A stretch of DNA of 30,590 bases from DATHVR01 sp035461175 (GTDB lineage Bacteria > Actinomycetota > Acidimicrobiia > Spongiisociales > ZC4RG35), in assembly GCA_035461175.1 (NCBI GenBank), contig DATHVR010000161.1, positions 1 through 30,590 on the forward strand, read 5' to 3'. The position numbers and the translations under genes were made by a program. Numbering within the stretch: position 1 is the first letter of the stretch; each line of letters opens with the position of its first letter. This document shows positions 23,587 through 29,925 of the stretch, one piece after another. The notes below the pieces were generated by a model. The model saw only the letters and a program-made list of their open reading frames with translations. It made no database searches and was not told the DNA's origin.

Positions 23587-24640
23587 CAGTCCACTCGAAG
23601 AGCCGGCTCACCCAGGCGAAGGCGCCGGCCAGGTGGGGTAGCTCCCCGTCGGGTGCCCGGACCAGGGTCTCTACCACCGGCTTCGGCTCGGGTTCCGGCT
23701 CCGGCTCCGGGGCCTCTTCGACCAGACGAACCGGCTCCGGAGGCTCATAGGTCCCGGCGCCAACCATGGCCACGGTGCGGAAACGCTCGAAGCCCCAATC
23801 GAGCAGGCTGGCGGCATCGACGAAGTGAGCTCGCTGTCCCTCCGACCCCATGACCGCCGCGAACAGGGTCCGCCCCTCTCGCTCGGCCCCGGCGACGAAG
23901 ACCAGGCCCGCCTTTCCGGTGAAGCCGGTCTTGACGCCGATCGTGCCCGGATATGTCTCGAGCATCAGGTTGGTGGAGGACAGGGTTCGCTCGGTGCCGT
24001 CGGGAGCGTCGGGGAAGGGACCCTTCAGCATCACTGCCCGTTCCCTGAACTCCGGATAGGCCATTGCCGCCAGACCGATCTCGAGGAGATCGCGTGCACT
24101 CGAGTAGTGGTTCTCTCCGTCGAGCCCGTGGGGGTTCTCGAAGCTGGTGTTGGTCAGGCCCATCTCCTGCGCCTCTGCGTTCATCATCTCCACGAAGCCC
24201 TCCACGCTTCCGCCGATGTGCTCGGCAGCGGCCATGGCGGCGTCGTTGGCCGACCGCACCACCAGGGCCGTGAGCAGTTCGTCGAGGCGAACTCTCTCCC
24301 CCGGGACCAGGCCCACCTCGGCCTCCCCCACCGCCGCCGCCCGTTCGCTCACGATGATCCAGTCGGTGAGAGTGCCGTACTTGAGGACGATCAACGCCGT
24401 CATCATCTTGGTCGTGGAGGCCATCGCCCTCCGCTCATCGGCCGCTTGCTCACCCAGCACCAGGTCGGCATCGGCGTCATAGACCACCCAGGCCGGCGCC
24501 GACACGTTGGGGGCGGACGGAACCGCCAGTCCGCCTTCTCGGGGCGGAGCGGGGATCTGGAGGGGGGCAGCGGCGGCGGGTAGGGCGCCCAGGCTCACCA
24601 CCGCCACCAGGAGGGCGGCGACGAGGTGCTTCGTTCTCAT
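23576..24640 (-). CDS. D-alanyl-D-alanine carboxypeptidase (PBP5/DacA-like, S11)
   Basis: 354 residues. A signal peptide (about 1-25, ending near PAAAA) precedes a class A-type penicillin-binding fold with SxxK Ser75-Thr-Thr-Lys78, SxN Ser130-Ala-Asn132 and KTG Lys237-Thr-Gly239. It removes the terminal D-Ala from peptidoglycan stem peptides outside the membrane. The domain is followed by a Pro-Glu repeat linker (about 310-325) and a short C-terminal segment (AGAFAWVSRLFEW) that could be an amphipathic membrane anchor, as in PBP5. The ATG overlaps the stop of the FtsR-like gene by four bases; a frame extension to 24868 lies inside that gene and is rejected. Confidence 0.92.
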   Translation of the reverse strand: MRTKHLVAALLVAVVSLGALPAAAAPLQIPAPPREGGLAVPSAPNVSAPAWVVYDADADLVLGEQAADERRAMASTTKMMTALIVLKYGTLTDWIIVSERAAAVGEAEVGLVPGERVRLDELLTALVVRSANDAAMAAAEHIGGSVEGFVEMMNAEAQEMGLTNTSFENPHGLDGENHYSSARDLLEIGLAAMAYPEFRERAVMLKGPFPDAPDGTERTLSSTNLMLETYPGTIGVKTGFTGKAGLVFVAGAEREGRTLFAAVMGSEGQRAHFVDAASLLDWGFERFRTVAMVGAGTYEPPEPVRLVEEAPEPEPEPEPKPVVETLVRAPDGELPHLAGAFAWVSRLFEWTDGG

Positions 24641-25314
24641 TCGTGCAGTAGCGAGCGGACTTGAGCTGTCAGGATGGCGCGATGGAGCGCGTGTACCGAA
24701 TCGGTGCAGGCGGCGAGGAGATCCCGGGCGCGCGCCCGGTTCTCGGCCGAGCTCGAGGAAAGCAGATGGGCGGTGAGCTGGCGCAGCAACTCGGCTTCTC
24801 GTTCCGCGCCCAGACGGACCGTGCGCAGATGACGGGCTTCGAGTCCCACGTCGAGGAGCCGGCGGCATTCCATCGCGACGGTGAGCGCGTCGGGAGGGAA
24901 CACCGTGGAATCGCCCACCGGCGCCAGCAGTCCGTGCTCGATCAGGGTGTCCAGATCGGCATCGGACAGCCCGCTACGTCGCAGCAGGTCGGCCCGGGTG
25001 GTGGGCGCCCCCTCCGACTCCAGCGGATCCTCGGGGGGTGCCTCGGCGTCCGGCCCGGGGTCTTCGCCCCGCTCCCACAGGGTCAACTTCGACTTGATCA
25101 CTTTGAGCGGCAGAAAGTGGTCGCGCTGTTGGGTGAGGATGTAGCGGATCCGCTTTAGATCCTCTTCGTCGAACTGGCGGTAGCCGCTGTCGGCCCGGGC
25201 AGGTGAGACCAACCCCTGGGATTCCAGGAAGCGCAACTTCGAAACAGAAACGTCCGGGAACTCGTCGCGGAGCAGGTCGATGACCTCCCCGATGCTCAGT
25301 GCCTCCTCAGGCAT
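24637..25314 (-). CDS. ftsR: FtsR-like MerR family transcriptional regulator
   Basis: 225 residues. The N-terminal winged HTH is clear: LSIGEVIDLLRDEFPDVSVSKLRFLESQGLV (7-37), then SGYRQFDEEDLKRIRYIL and FLPLKVIKSKL. A Pro/Glu-rich linker (about 84-105) and a helical C-terminal domain follow. Position next to a GarA-type FHA gene and sequence pattern match FtsR (Rv1828-like), reported in corynebacteria to activate ftsZ transcription. The start at 25314 overlaps the FHA stop by 8 bp; the upstream extension to 25395 lies within the FHA gene. It is probably co-transcribed with the FHA and carboxypeptidase genes. The symbol is by homology and context. Confidence 0.85.
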   Translation of the reverse strand: MPEEALSIGEVIDLLRDEFPDVSVSKLRFLESQGLVSPARADSGYRQFDEEDLKRIRYILTQQRDHFLPLKVIKSKLTLWERGEDPGPDAEAPPEDPLESEGAPTTRADLLRRSGLSDADLDTLIEHGLLAPVGDSTVFPPDALTVAMECRRLLDVGLEARHLRTVRLGAEREAELLRQLTAHLLSSSSAENRARARDLLAACTDSVHALHRAILTAQVRSLLHE

Positions 25315-25765
25315 CGCCGTGGACGACGAGGAAATGGAAGCGGCCCACGAGGACCTCGTCTCCGGCCGAGAGCGTGGCGCTGTCGACCCGGGCATCGTTC
25401 ACGTAGGTGCCGTTGGTCGAACCGGCGTCTTCGACGCCGAGAGTCCCCTCGTCGAGGACGAAACGGCAATGGTTGCGGGACACGGTGACGTCGTCCAGGA
25501 AGATGTCGCTCTCGGGATGGCGCCCCACCTCGGTCACCCCGGGGTTGAGCACGAAGGTCATTCCCGCCCGGGGCCCCTGCTCGACCACCAGGGCGAAGCC
25601 CCGAATGCCTTCGACACTCGCTGCTTCGGCGGGCGTGAGGGGGTGCTCGCGGCGATCGCTCAGCGGGAGATAGACCACCGTGGGGTCGGTCTCGATTTCG
25701 GCGCCGCAACGGGGACAGAAATTGGCGTCCGCCGGCACCTCGGCCTGGCATTTGGGGCAGGTCAT
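25307..25765 (-). CDS. GarA-like FHA protein with N-terminal zinc ribbon
   Basis: 152 residues. The C-terminal FHA domain (about 55-150) has Gly81-Arg82 in EVGRHPESDIFLDD, Ser96-Arg97 and His99 in VSRNH, and Asn118-Gly119 in STNGTYV, the full phosphothreonine-binding set, and is close to mycobacterial GarA. GarA's N-terminus carries a Thr-Thr motif phosphorylated by PknB/PknG. Here the N-terminus is instead a zinc ribbon with Cys3, Cys6, Cys17 and Cys20, followed by ETDPTVVY, where Thr26 or Thr29 could be the phosphoacceptor. GarA controls glutamate and 2-oxoglutarate metabolism; that role here is inferred. Start at 25765 after TAGACT and 7 bases. Confidence 0.88.
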   Translation of the reverse strand: MTCPKCQAEVPADANFCPRCGAEIETDPTVVYLPLSDRREHPLTPAEAASVEGIRGFALVVEQGPRAGMTFVLNPGVTEVGRHPESDIFLDDVTVSRNHCRFVLDEGTLGVEDAGSTNGTYVNDARVDSATLSAGDEVLVGRFHFLVVHGDA

Positions 25766-25772
25766 CGACGTC

Positions 25773-25778
25773 AGTCTA
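25773..25778 (-). promoter_or_regulatory. -10 box of the FHA-ftsR-dac operon
   Basis: TAGACT on the minus strand, 7 bases before the ATG at 25765, in the 33-bp gap behind gcvH. It would allow the FHA, ftsR and carboxypeptidase genes to be transcribed apart from pgsA-gcvH. Confidence 0.55.
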
Positions 25779-25798
25779 GGAGGCCCGTCCCCGCCTGC

Positions 25799-26179
25799 TC
25801 ACTCGATCAGGCGACCGTAAGCGGAGGCATCGAGAAATGCGGATTCGTCCAGGGCGGTCCCCGGCTCGAGAAGCACGAACCAGCCGTCCTCATACGGGCT
25901 CTGGTTGACCAGTTCCGGAGTGTCGACGAGTTGTTCGTTCACGGCCACGACCTTGCCCGCCACCGGCGCATAGACCTCGGCCACCGACTTGGTGGACTCC
26001 ACCTCGGCCACCATCGCTCCGGCCTCGAACTCGTCGCCCACCGAGGGCAACTCCACGAAGACGACGTCTCCCAGTTGCTCCTGGGCGTAGTCGGTGATGC
26101 CGATCCTCACCGAACCATCGTCGAGAGTCTGCATCCACTCGTGCTCTTCGGTGTACCGGAGCTGGTCCGGAACGTTCAC
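25799..26179 (-). CDS. gcvH: Glycine cleavage system H protein
   Basis: 126 residues. The lipoyl-carrying H protein shuttles the aminomethyl group between P, T and L proteins. The lipoylation site is Lys64 in EVESTKSVAEVYAP, preceded by ITDYAQEQLGDVVFVELP (28-45) and followed by NEQLVDTPELVNQSPYEDGWF (81-101). The length is normal. It starts at a GTG directly after the pgsA stop (no spacer) and has a perfect AGGAGG 5 bases upstream, inside pgsA, so it is the clearest Shine-Dalgarno-dependent gene in the window. It is grouped with pgsA as in mycobacteria. Confidence 0.96.
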   Translation of the reverse strand: MNVPDQLRYTEEHEWMQTLDDGSVRIGITDYAQEQLGDVVFVELPSVGDEFEAGAMVAEVESTKSVAEVYAPVAGKVVAVNEQLVDTPELVNQSPYEDGWFVLLEPGTALDESAFLDASAYGRLIE

Positions 26180-26758
26180 TCAAACCTCCTGATCACTGGA
26201 CGAGGACTCTAACGAACGGAATCGCCTTCGGATATCTGCCGCATACTCGACGGCCACCCACCAGTAGAGGATCAGGCCGACCACGCCGGCGATCCACGCC
26301 GGCGGGGCGAACAACCACGGCGCGATGTCGGCGGCGTAGAGATAGAAGGAAGGGATGGCGCCGTAGAGCAAAAAGGTGGCGTTCTTGCCCAGTGGCCGAA
26401 CCTCCAGCTTTCCCATCCCCCGGCCGGCGAGGATCACCACCGCCGACGACACCAGTGCCTCCCGGATGAGCAGCGGCCAGCCGATGATCGGCGGCAACAC
26501 CCCGGCGATCAGGCCCCCGATCAGGGCCGAGGCGATCATCAGTCGGTCGGCGAGGGGATCCAGGAACTTGCCCAGTTCGGTGACCTGACCGAGGCGCCGG
26601 GCCAGATAGCCATCGATCCAGTCGGTCGAACCGATGACGAAGATCAGAGCGGCGGCGAGGCCGACCCGCTCCTCGGCCAACAAAACCCACCAGAAGTAGG
26701 GAATCGCAGCCAGGCGGACGAAGGACACAAGATTGGGAATGGTGAGGACACCGCTCAC
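26180..26758 (-). CDS. pgsA: CDP-alcohol phosphatidyltransferase (PgsA family)
   Basis: 192 residues with about five or six membrane segments. The CDP-alcohol phosphotransferase motif is complete: Asp46, Asp49-Gly50, Ala53-Arg54, Gly63, Asp67 and Asp71 in DWIDGYLARR...GKFLDPLADR. Such enzymes attach glycerol 3-phosphate (or another alcohol) to CDP-diacylglycerol. The N-terminal TIPNLVSFVRL is typical of PgsA. By position it equals mycobacterial pgsA2, whose exact product is less certain than that of pgsA3. The GTG start at 26758 has TACGCT 7 bases upstream. The polar C-terminus ends in a Ser-rich tail overlapping the gcvH ribosome-binding site. Confidence 0.92.
   Translation of the reverse strand: MSGVLTIPNLVSFVRLAAIPYFWWVLLAEERVGLAAALIFVIGSTDWIDGYLARRLGQVTELGKFLDPLADRLMIASALIGGLIAGVLPPIIGWPLLIREALVSSAVVILAGRGMGKLEVRPLGKNATFLLYGAIPSFYLYAADIAPWLFAPPAWIAGVVGLILYWWVAVEYAADIRRRFRSLESSSSDQEV
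26185..26190 (-). promoter_or_regulatory. Shine-Dalgarno sequence of gcvH
   Basis: AGGAGG on the minus strand within the last codons of pgsA, 5 bases before the gcvH GTG at 26179. It decides the GTG start and contrasts with the leaderless starts of the neighbouring first genes. Confidence 0.8.
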
Positions 26759-26765
26759 GGTCGGC

Positions 26766-26771
26766 AGCGTA
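26766..26771 (-). promoter_or_regulatory. -10 box of the pgsA-gcvH operon
   Basis: TACGCT on the minus strand, 7 bases before the GTG at 26758. No clear -35 box. It lies in the 109-bp divergent gap to the glycosyltransferase gene. Confidence 0.55.
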
Positions 26772-26855
26772 CCGGACTCAGACGGCCGGTCACCGGAGGG
26801 GTCGACCCGAAACCCCCTGGCACGTCATCGGTGGATTCAGATCGAAGGCGAGGGG

Positions 26856-26861
26856 TAAGGC
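26856..26861 (+). promoter_or_regulatory. -10 box of the glycosyltransferase gene
   Basis: TAAGGC, 6 bases before the ATG at 26868, with no Shine-Dalgarno sequence. The last base is C rather than T, so it is weaker than the TAnnnT sites. Confidence 0.35.
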
Positions 26862-26867
26862 TCTCAC

Positions 26868-27923
26868 ATGGCCGTTGACGGCAGAACCATCGACGCCGGT
26901 TGGGGAGGCGATCGGGCCATCTCCTACGTCCTTCCCTTACTCCGGCGCCCGGAAGACTCAGGGCTAGAGGAACTGAGCCAATACCTGAGGTGGCTGGCGG
27001 AGCACGCCGAAATCATCGTCGTCGACGGCTCGGACCCGTCGCTTTTCTCCGTACACCACGCGCTCTGGAAGGACCACGTCGTTCACGTCGCCCCTCACGC
27101 CAGGCCTTGCCTCAATGGAAAGGTGGAAGGTGTGCTGACCGGCGTCTACCTGGCCCGCCACGAACGAGTGGTGATCGCCGACGACGACGTCCGCTACGAC
27201 CTGGCCACCCTGAACCGGGTGGCGACTGCTCTCGTCGATGCCCAGATCGCCCGACCCCAGAATTACTTCGACCCGCTTCCCTGGCATGCAGCCTGGGACA
27301 CAGCGCGAACGCTCCTCAACCGCTGCTTCGGGTCGGACAGTCCAGGGACTTACGGGGTCCGTCGGTCGTTCCTGCTCGGAATTGGCGGGTACGACGGCGA
27401 TGTTTTGTTCGAGAACCGGGAATTGGAACGGACCGTTGAAGCGGCCGGGGGCATCATGGCCGACCTGGCGCACGTTTTCGTGCGGCGAATCCCGCCGACC
27501 TGGCGCCGCTTCTGGGAGCAGAGGCCGCGCCAAGCGTACGACGACTTTGCTCATCCGGTCCGGTTGGTGGGCTTCCTCACGGGGATCCCCGCAGGACTAT
27601 TCCTCGCTAGCCGAGGAAGAGGGATGCTCGGGGTGGCGGCTCTGGCGGCGACTCTTATGGCGGAAGTCGGGCGGCGTCGATCAGGTGGGCGGGCGGTGTT
27701 CCCTGTCCGATCCGTCCTCTTCGCACCGGCCTGGGTAGCCGAACGCTGCATATTCTCGTGGGTAGCAGTGATGTATCGGGTGGTCGGTGGAATTCCCTAC
27801 TCGGGGGCCCGGTTCAAGCACGCCGCCCATTCTGTGTCGGAACTGAAAGACCGCCTCCGCGAACAAACCGCCGGCGATTCCCAACCGACCCCGCCCCTCA
27901 CCGCGCCGAAAGTGGCCCCATGA
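26868..27923 (+). CDS. GT2 family glycosyltransferase, membrane-associated
   Basis: 351 residues. The N-terminal nucleotide-sugar-binding domain has ISYVLPLL (18-25), IIVVDGSDPSLF (49-60) and the metal-binding Asp105-Asp106-Asp107 in VVIADDDVRYD. YGVRRSFLLGIGGYDGDVLFENRELERTVEAAGG (about 164-197) carries the acceptor-side acidic motif. Hydrophobic segments near 228-268 and 286-308 would anchor it in the membrane. It probably moves a sugar to a lipid or polymer on the inner face of the membrane. It is divergent from pgsA and its stop overlaps the start of a small membrane-protein gene (ATGA). The donor and acceptor are not identifiable. Confidence 0.8.
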   Translation: MAVDGRTIDAGWGGDRAISYVLPLLRRPEDSGLEELSQYLRWLAEHAEIIVVDGSDPSLFSVHHALWKDHVVHVAPHARPCLNGKVEGVLTGVYLARHERVVIADDDVRYDLATLNRVATALVDAQIARPQNYFDPLPWHAAWDTARTLLNRCFGSDSPGTYGVRRSFLLGIGGYDGDVLFENRELERTVEAAGGIMADLAHVFVRRIPPTWRRFWEQRPRQAYDDFAHPVRLVGFLTGIPAGLFLASRGRGMLGVAALAATLMAEVGRRRSGGRAVFPVRSVLFAPAWVAERCIFSWVAVMYRVVGGIPYSGARFKHAAHSVSELKDRLREQTAGDSQPTPPLTAPKVAP

Positions 27924-28204
27924 CCGCCCTGAAACGCTTCGCCACGGCACTGCTGTTCGGAGCCATCGGGTTCGGTTTTGGTTTGCTGACGTCATTCCGT
28001 CTGCAATTGGCCGCCAGGCCACTGTGGACGGTCACGTTTGCATTGAGCGGCTTGGCCGCCGGGACCGGTGCCGGCCTGGGAGACACGGGCGGCGGCGGCT
28101 TCAGGCGGGGCATCATCGGAGCCCTGCTCGGGCTGGGGATGGGTGGATCCTGGATGGCTCCGGCGCTGGATGGGCCATGGCTGCGGGGGCGGCCCTGGCC
28201 CTGA
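27920..28204 (+). CDS. Small membrane protein coupled to the glycosyltransferase, possibly frameshifted
   Basis: 94 residues as read, with three hydrophobic stretches (about 7-24, 34-52 and 65-82) rich in Gly and Ala. Family unknown. Its ATG overlaps the glycosyltransferase stop by four bases. The last ten residues (DGPWLRGRPWP) are unlike a natural end, while the reading frame one base back continues from about 28174 with MAAGAALALIAGLALYPRP, a good further helix, to a stop at 28257. A single missing base near the GGG run at 28172-28174 would join the two. This may be a sequencing error, a real frameshift or chance. Confidence 0.6.
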   Translation: MTALKRFATALLFGAIGFGFGLLTSFRLQLAARPLWTVTFALSGLAAGTGAGLGDTGGGGFRRGIIGALLGLGMGGSWMAPALDGPWLRGRPWP

Positions 28205-28293
28205 TCGCAGGCTTGGCCCTCTACCCCCGCCCTTCGGCCGAGAGCACAGCACCCTGACCGAGGCGAGGGTGGTTTGTCGGTCGGCGTTTCGGG

Positions 28294-28299
28294 TAGACC
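28294..28299 (+). promoter_or_regulatory. -10 box of the CDGSH gene
   Basis: TAGACC, 7 bases before the ATG at 28307. It is one base different from the TAGACT boxes of two other genes. Confidence 0.4.
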
Positions 28300-28306
28300 A
28301 GCACCG

Positions 28307-28537
28307 ATGTCTGCGCTACCTGAAGAACCCTCGGGCTCTGACTCTCCCTCTGCTCCCACCCGGATCCGGGCCTATCCGGATGGGCCCTTCCTGATCCGGG
28401 GCGACTTCGTGATCGAAGACGCCGAGATGGGTCCCATCGAAGTGAAGCGGGCCGTGGTGGCGTTGTGCCGTTGCGGGCGGTCAAAACAGGCTCCACTCTG
28501 CGACGGGAGCCACGGGAGCCGCCGCCGACAGGGCTAG
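28307..28537 (+). CDS. CDGSH iron-sulfur domain protein
   Basis: 76 residues. The single CDGSH motif is Cys54-x-Cys56 and Cys65-Asp-Gly-Ser-His69 (CRCGRSKQAPLCDGSH), giving the three-Cys one-His ligand set of a [2Fe-2S] cluster used in redox or cluster transfer. The segment before it (IRAYPDGPFLIRGDFVIED, 20-38) is the usual beta-rich lead-in of the bacterial type. There is no membrane anchor. The ATG at 28307 follows TAGACC by 7 bases; a TTG at 28274 is a poorer choice. It faces the haem-oxygenase-like protein gene tail to tail with 5 bp between stops. In other actinobacteria I recall these two families side by side. Confidence 0.88.
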   Translation: MSALPEEPSGSDSPSAPTRIRAYPDGPFLIRGDFVIEDAEMGPIEVKRAVVALCRCGRSKQAPLCDGSHGSRRRQG

Positions 28538-28542
28538 GTCTC

Positions 28543-29544
28543 TCAGGCGGCGAGGACGACTCCAAGCAACAGGCTGCTCTCCCCGCGATTCCACGCCTCG
28601 AGCATGTGTTGGGAAGCAATCCCTTCGACGAAGTCGAGGGCGCGCGCACCGAAGACGACATCGGAGCTCAGCGCGGGTTCGTCAGCCGCCAATCGCGCCG
28701 CCAGGTCGTAGATGGCGATCATCGAATGGACGGCGTCGGCCTCGACGTGCTCGTCGTGGAAGTCGGTGACGGAGGCATCGAATCCGAGCCGACGGAGGCC
28801 ATTCCCGTAGCTCCGGTTGGGTCGGGATGAACCGAGCTCGAATAAAGCCAGGTGACCGACGGCGGCTCCCCGCCACTTTCGGTTCAGCCCGAAGAAAGAC
28901 ATCAGGTTGACATTGGCCAAGGTCGGTCCCGGGATCCGGTCCAGATAGGCGCCGGCCCGGAGATCGAGACCGAGACGGCCCATCATCGAGCCGAAGAGAT
29001 GGGCGTGCACCCGTTCGGGGTCGCCGCCTCCGTACTCGTCGGCCTGGATCTCGGCGAAGGCGGCCTTGGCCACTCCCCCGATCCGTGGCAGTGCGAATGT
29101 GTGCGGGTCGGCTTCCTTCAGGTGATAGACCGACCGATGGATCACGAACTCCTGGAATTGGTCGAGGGCCGCCTCCCGCTCGATATAGCGGGCGAATTCC
29201 GAGACACCCGCGTCGAGATGCCGGATCTCGGTTGCCACATCATCCGGCGCGACCGGATCTCGTTCCACCCTGGCCAGTAGCTCGGCTTCGAAGGCGGCTT
29301 CCATCGATCGCCGCAGTCGCAACAGGTCGAGATCCCATTCCATCTCGTCGGGTACCCCCTCCAGGCCCCGATAGTGGAGTTCGTAGGCGAGATAGAGGCC
29401 GAGTTGGAGGTCGTCGTCGGTCAGGGGATCAGCAGGCATTGAGGGCACGGCTGTGACGGCCTCGCCGGTAACTATGTCGAGAACGGCCGTGGACCACGGG
29501 CCGCGGGGAGCGGGCAGGGCAGTGGGGGCATCGAAAGGGTTCAT
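28543..29544 (-). CDS. Iron-containing redox enzyme, haem-oxygenase-like diiron fold
   Basis: 333 residues of the haem-oxygenase-like (PF14518) helical family. EFVIHRSVYHLKEADPHTFALPRIGG (132-157) and EIQADEYGGGDPERVHAHLF (165-184) are characteristic. The segment DFHDEHVEADAVH ends in His266-x3-Asp270-x2-His273, the same spacing as His174, Asp178 and His181 of the diiron protein CADD. Glu132 or Glu144 and Glu170 could complete the site. Members oxidise diverse substrates (N-oxygenation, decarboxylation, para-aminobenzoate synthesis from Tyr); the reaction here is unknown. The ATG at 29544 is preferred over 29556 because TATGCC lies 7 bases upstream. It probably receives electrons or clusters from the neighbouring CDGSH protein; this is inference. 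Confidence 0.82.
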   Translation of the reverse strand: MNPFDAPTALPAPRGPWSTAVLDIVTGEAVTAVPSMPADPLTDDDLQLGLYLAYELHYRGLEGVPDEMEWDLDLLRLRRSMEAAFEAELLARVERDPVAPDDVATEIRHLDAGVSEFARYIEREAALDQFQEFVIHRSVYHLKEADPHTFALPRIGGVAKAAFAEIQADEYGGGDPERVHAHLFGSMMGRLGLDLRAGAYLDRIPGPTLANVNLMSFFGLNRKWRGAAVGHLALFELGSSRPNRSYGNGLRRLGFDASVTDFHDEHVEADAVHSMIAIYDLAARLAADEPALSSDVVFGARALDFVEGIASQHMLEAWNRGESSLLLGVVLAA

Positions 29545-29551
29545 TGGCGGA

Positions 29552-29557
29552 GGCATA
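29552..29557 (-). promoter_or_regulatory. -10 box of the diiron protein gene
   Basis: TATGCC on the minus strand, 7 bases before the ATG at 29544. It overlaps an alternative ATG at 29556, which argues for the shorter protein. Confidence 0.4.
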
Positions 29558-29641
29558 CCCCGGCTTCACCCACCCGAAACCGACCGGCCGGGTCGGAGTG
29601 CGCCGGGACGATCACCGACATGAGGGCGGTCCCGATCCCAC

Positions 29642-29647
29642 TACACT
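29642..29647 (+). promoter_or_regulatory. -10 box of the tRNA-Pro gene
   Basis: TACACT (TAnnnT) ends 8 bases before the mature 5' end of the tRNA, so transcription would begin at or just before the tRNA. No clear -35 box. Confidence 0.45.
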
Positions 29648-29655
29648 GGCCGTTC

Positions 29656-29729
29656 CGGGCCGTGGCGCAGCTTGGTAGCGCGCTTGACTGGGGGTCAAGA
29701 GGTCGGGAGTTCAAATCTCCCCGGCCCGA
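29656..29729 (+). tRNA. tRNA-Pro (GGG)
   Basis: A full cloverleaf of 74 bases. Acceptor stem CGGGCCG/CGGCCCG, D-stem GCGC/GCGC, anticodon stem CTTGA/TCAAG with loop CTGGGGG and anticodon GGG at 29690-29692, T-stem GGGAG/CTCCC with TTCAAAT loop, discriminator A. The 3' CCA is not encoded and would be added after transcription. It reads proline codons CCC (and CCU by wobble). A strong hairpin follows 4 bases later. Confidence 0.95.
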
Positions 29730-29733
29730 CGTG

Positions 29734-29761
29734 AGAAACCCGCTCGACAGAGCGGGTTTCT
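29734..29761 (+). terminator. Hairpin terminator after tRNA-Pro
   Basis: A perfect 12-bp stem (AGAAACCCGCTC / GAGCGGGTTTCT) with loop GACA. Its 3' arm ends in TTTCT and is followed by GCGTTTC, a weak U-tract, so it should stop transcription or set the 3' end of the tRNA precursor. Confidence 0.75.
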
Positions 29762-29925
29762 GCGTTTCGGCATCCCTCGCCGCCGAGGTGATGAGTCTGG
29801 ATCCCTCGGGACTTTTGTCCCTCGATTGGGGACCGATCGGCCCTGAATCGAGGGACCCCCTCCCCTACCTGCCGGACGGTTCCCCGGGTGAGTATGTGGC
29901 CAACCTTCATAAAGGAAAGGAACAC
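29762..29925 (+). promoter_or_regulatory. Intergenic region with TCCCTCG repeats and a long inverted repeat
   Basis: 164 bp without a gene. TCCCTCG occurs three times in direct orientation (29773-29779, 29802-29808, 29818-29824) and once inverted (CGAGGGA, 29849-29855). The third and fourth copies form a perfect 11-bp inverted repeat, GTCCCTCGATT (29817-29827) and AATCGAGGGAC (29846-29856), around an 18-base centre holding the palindrome CCGATCGG. This looks like an operator array or a structured 5' leader for the membrane-protein gene that follows. The gene's Shine-Dalgarno sequence (AAAGG, 29916-29920) is 5 bases before the ATG. Confidence 0.5.
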
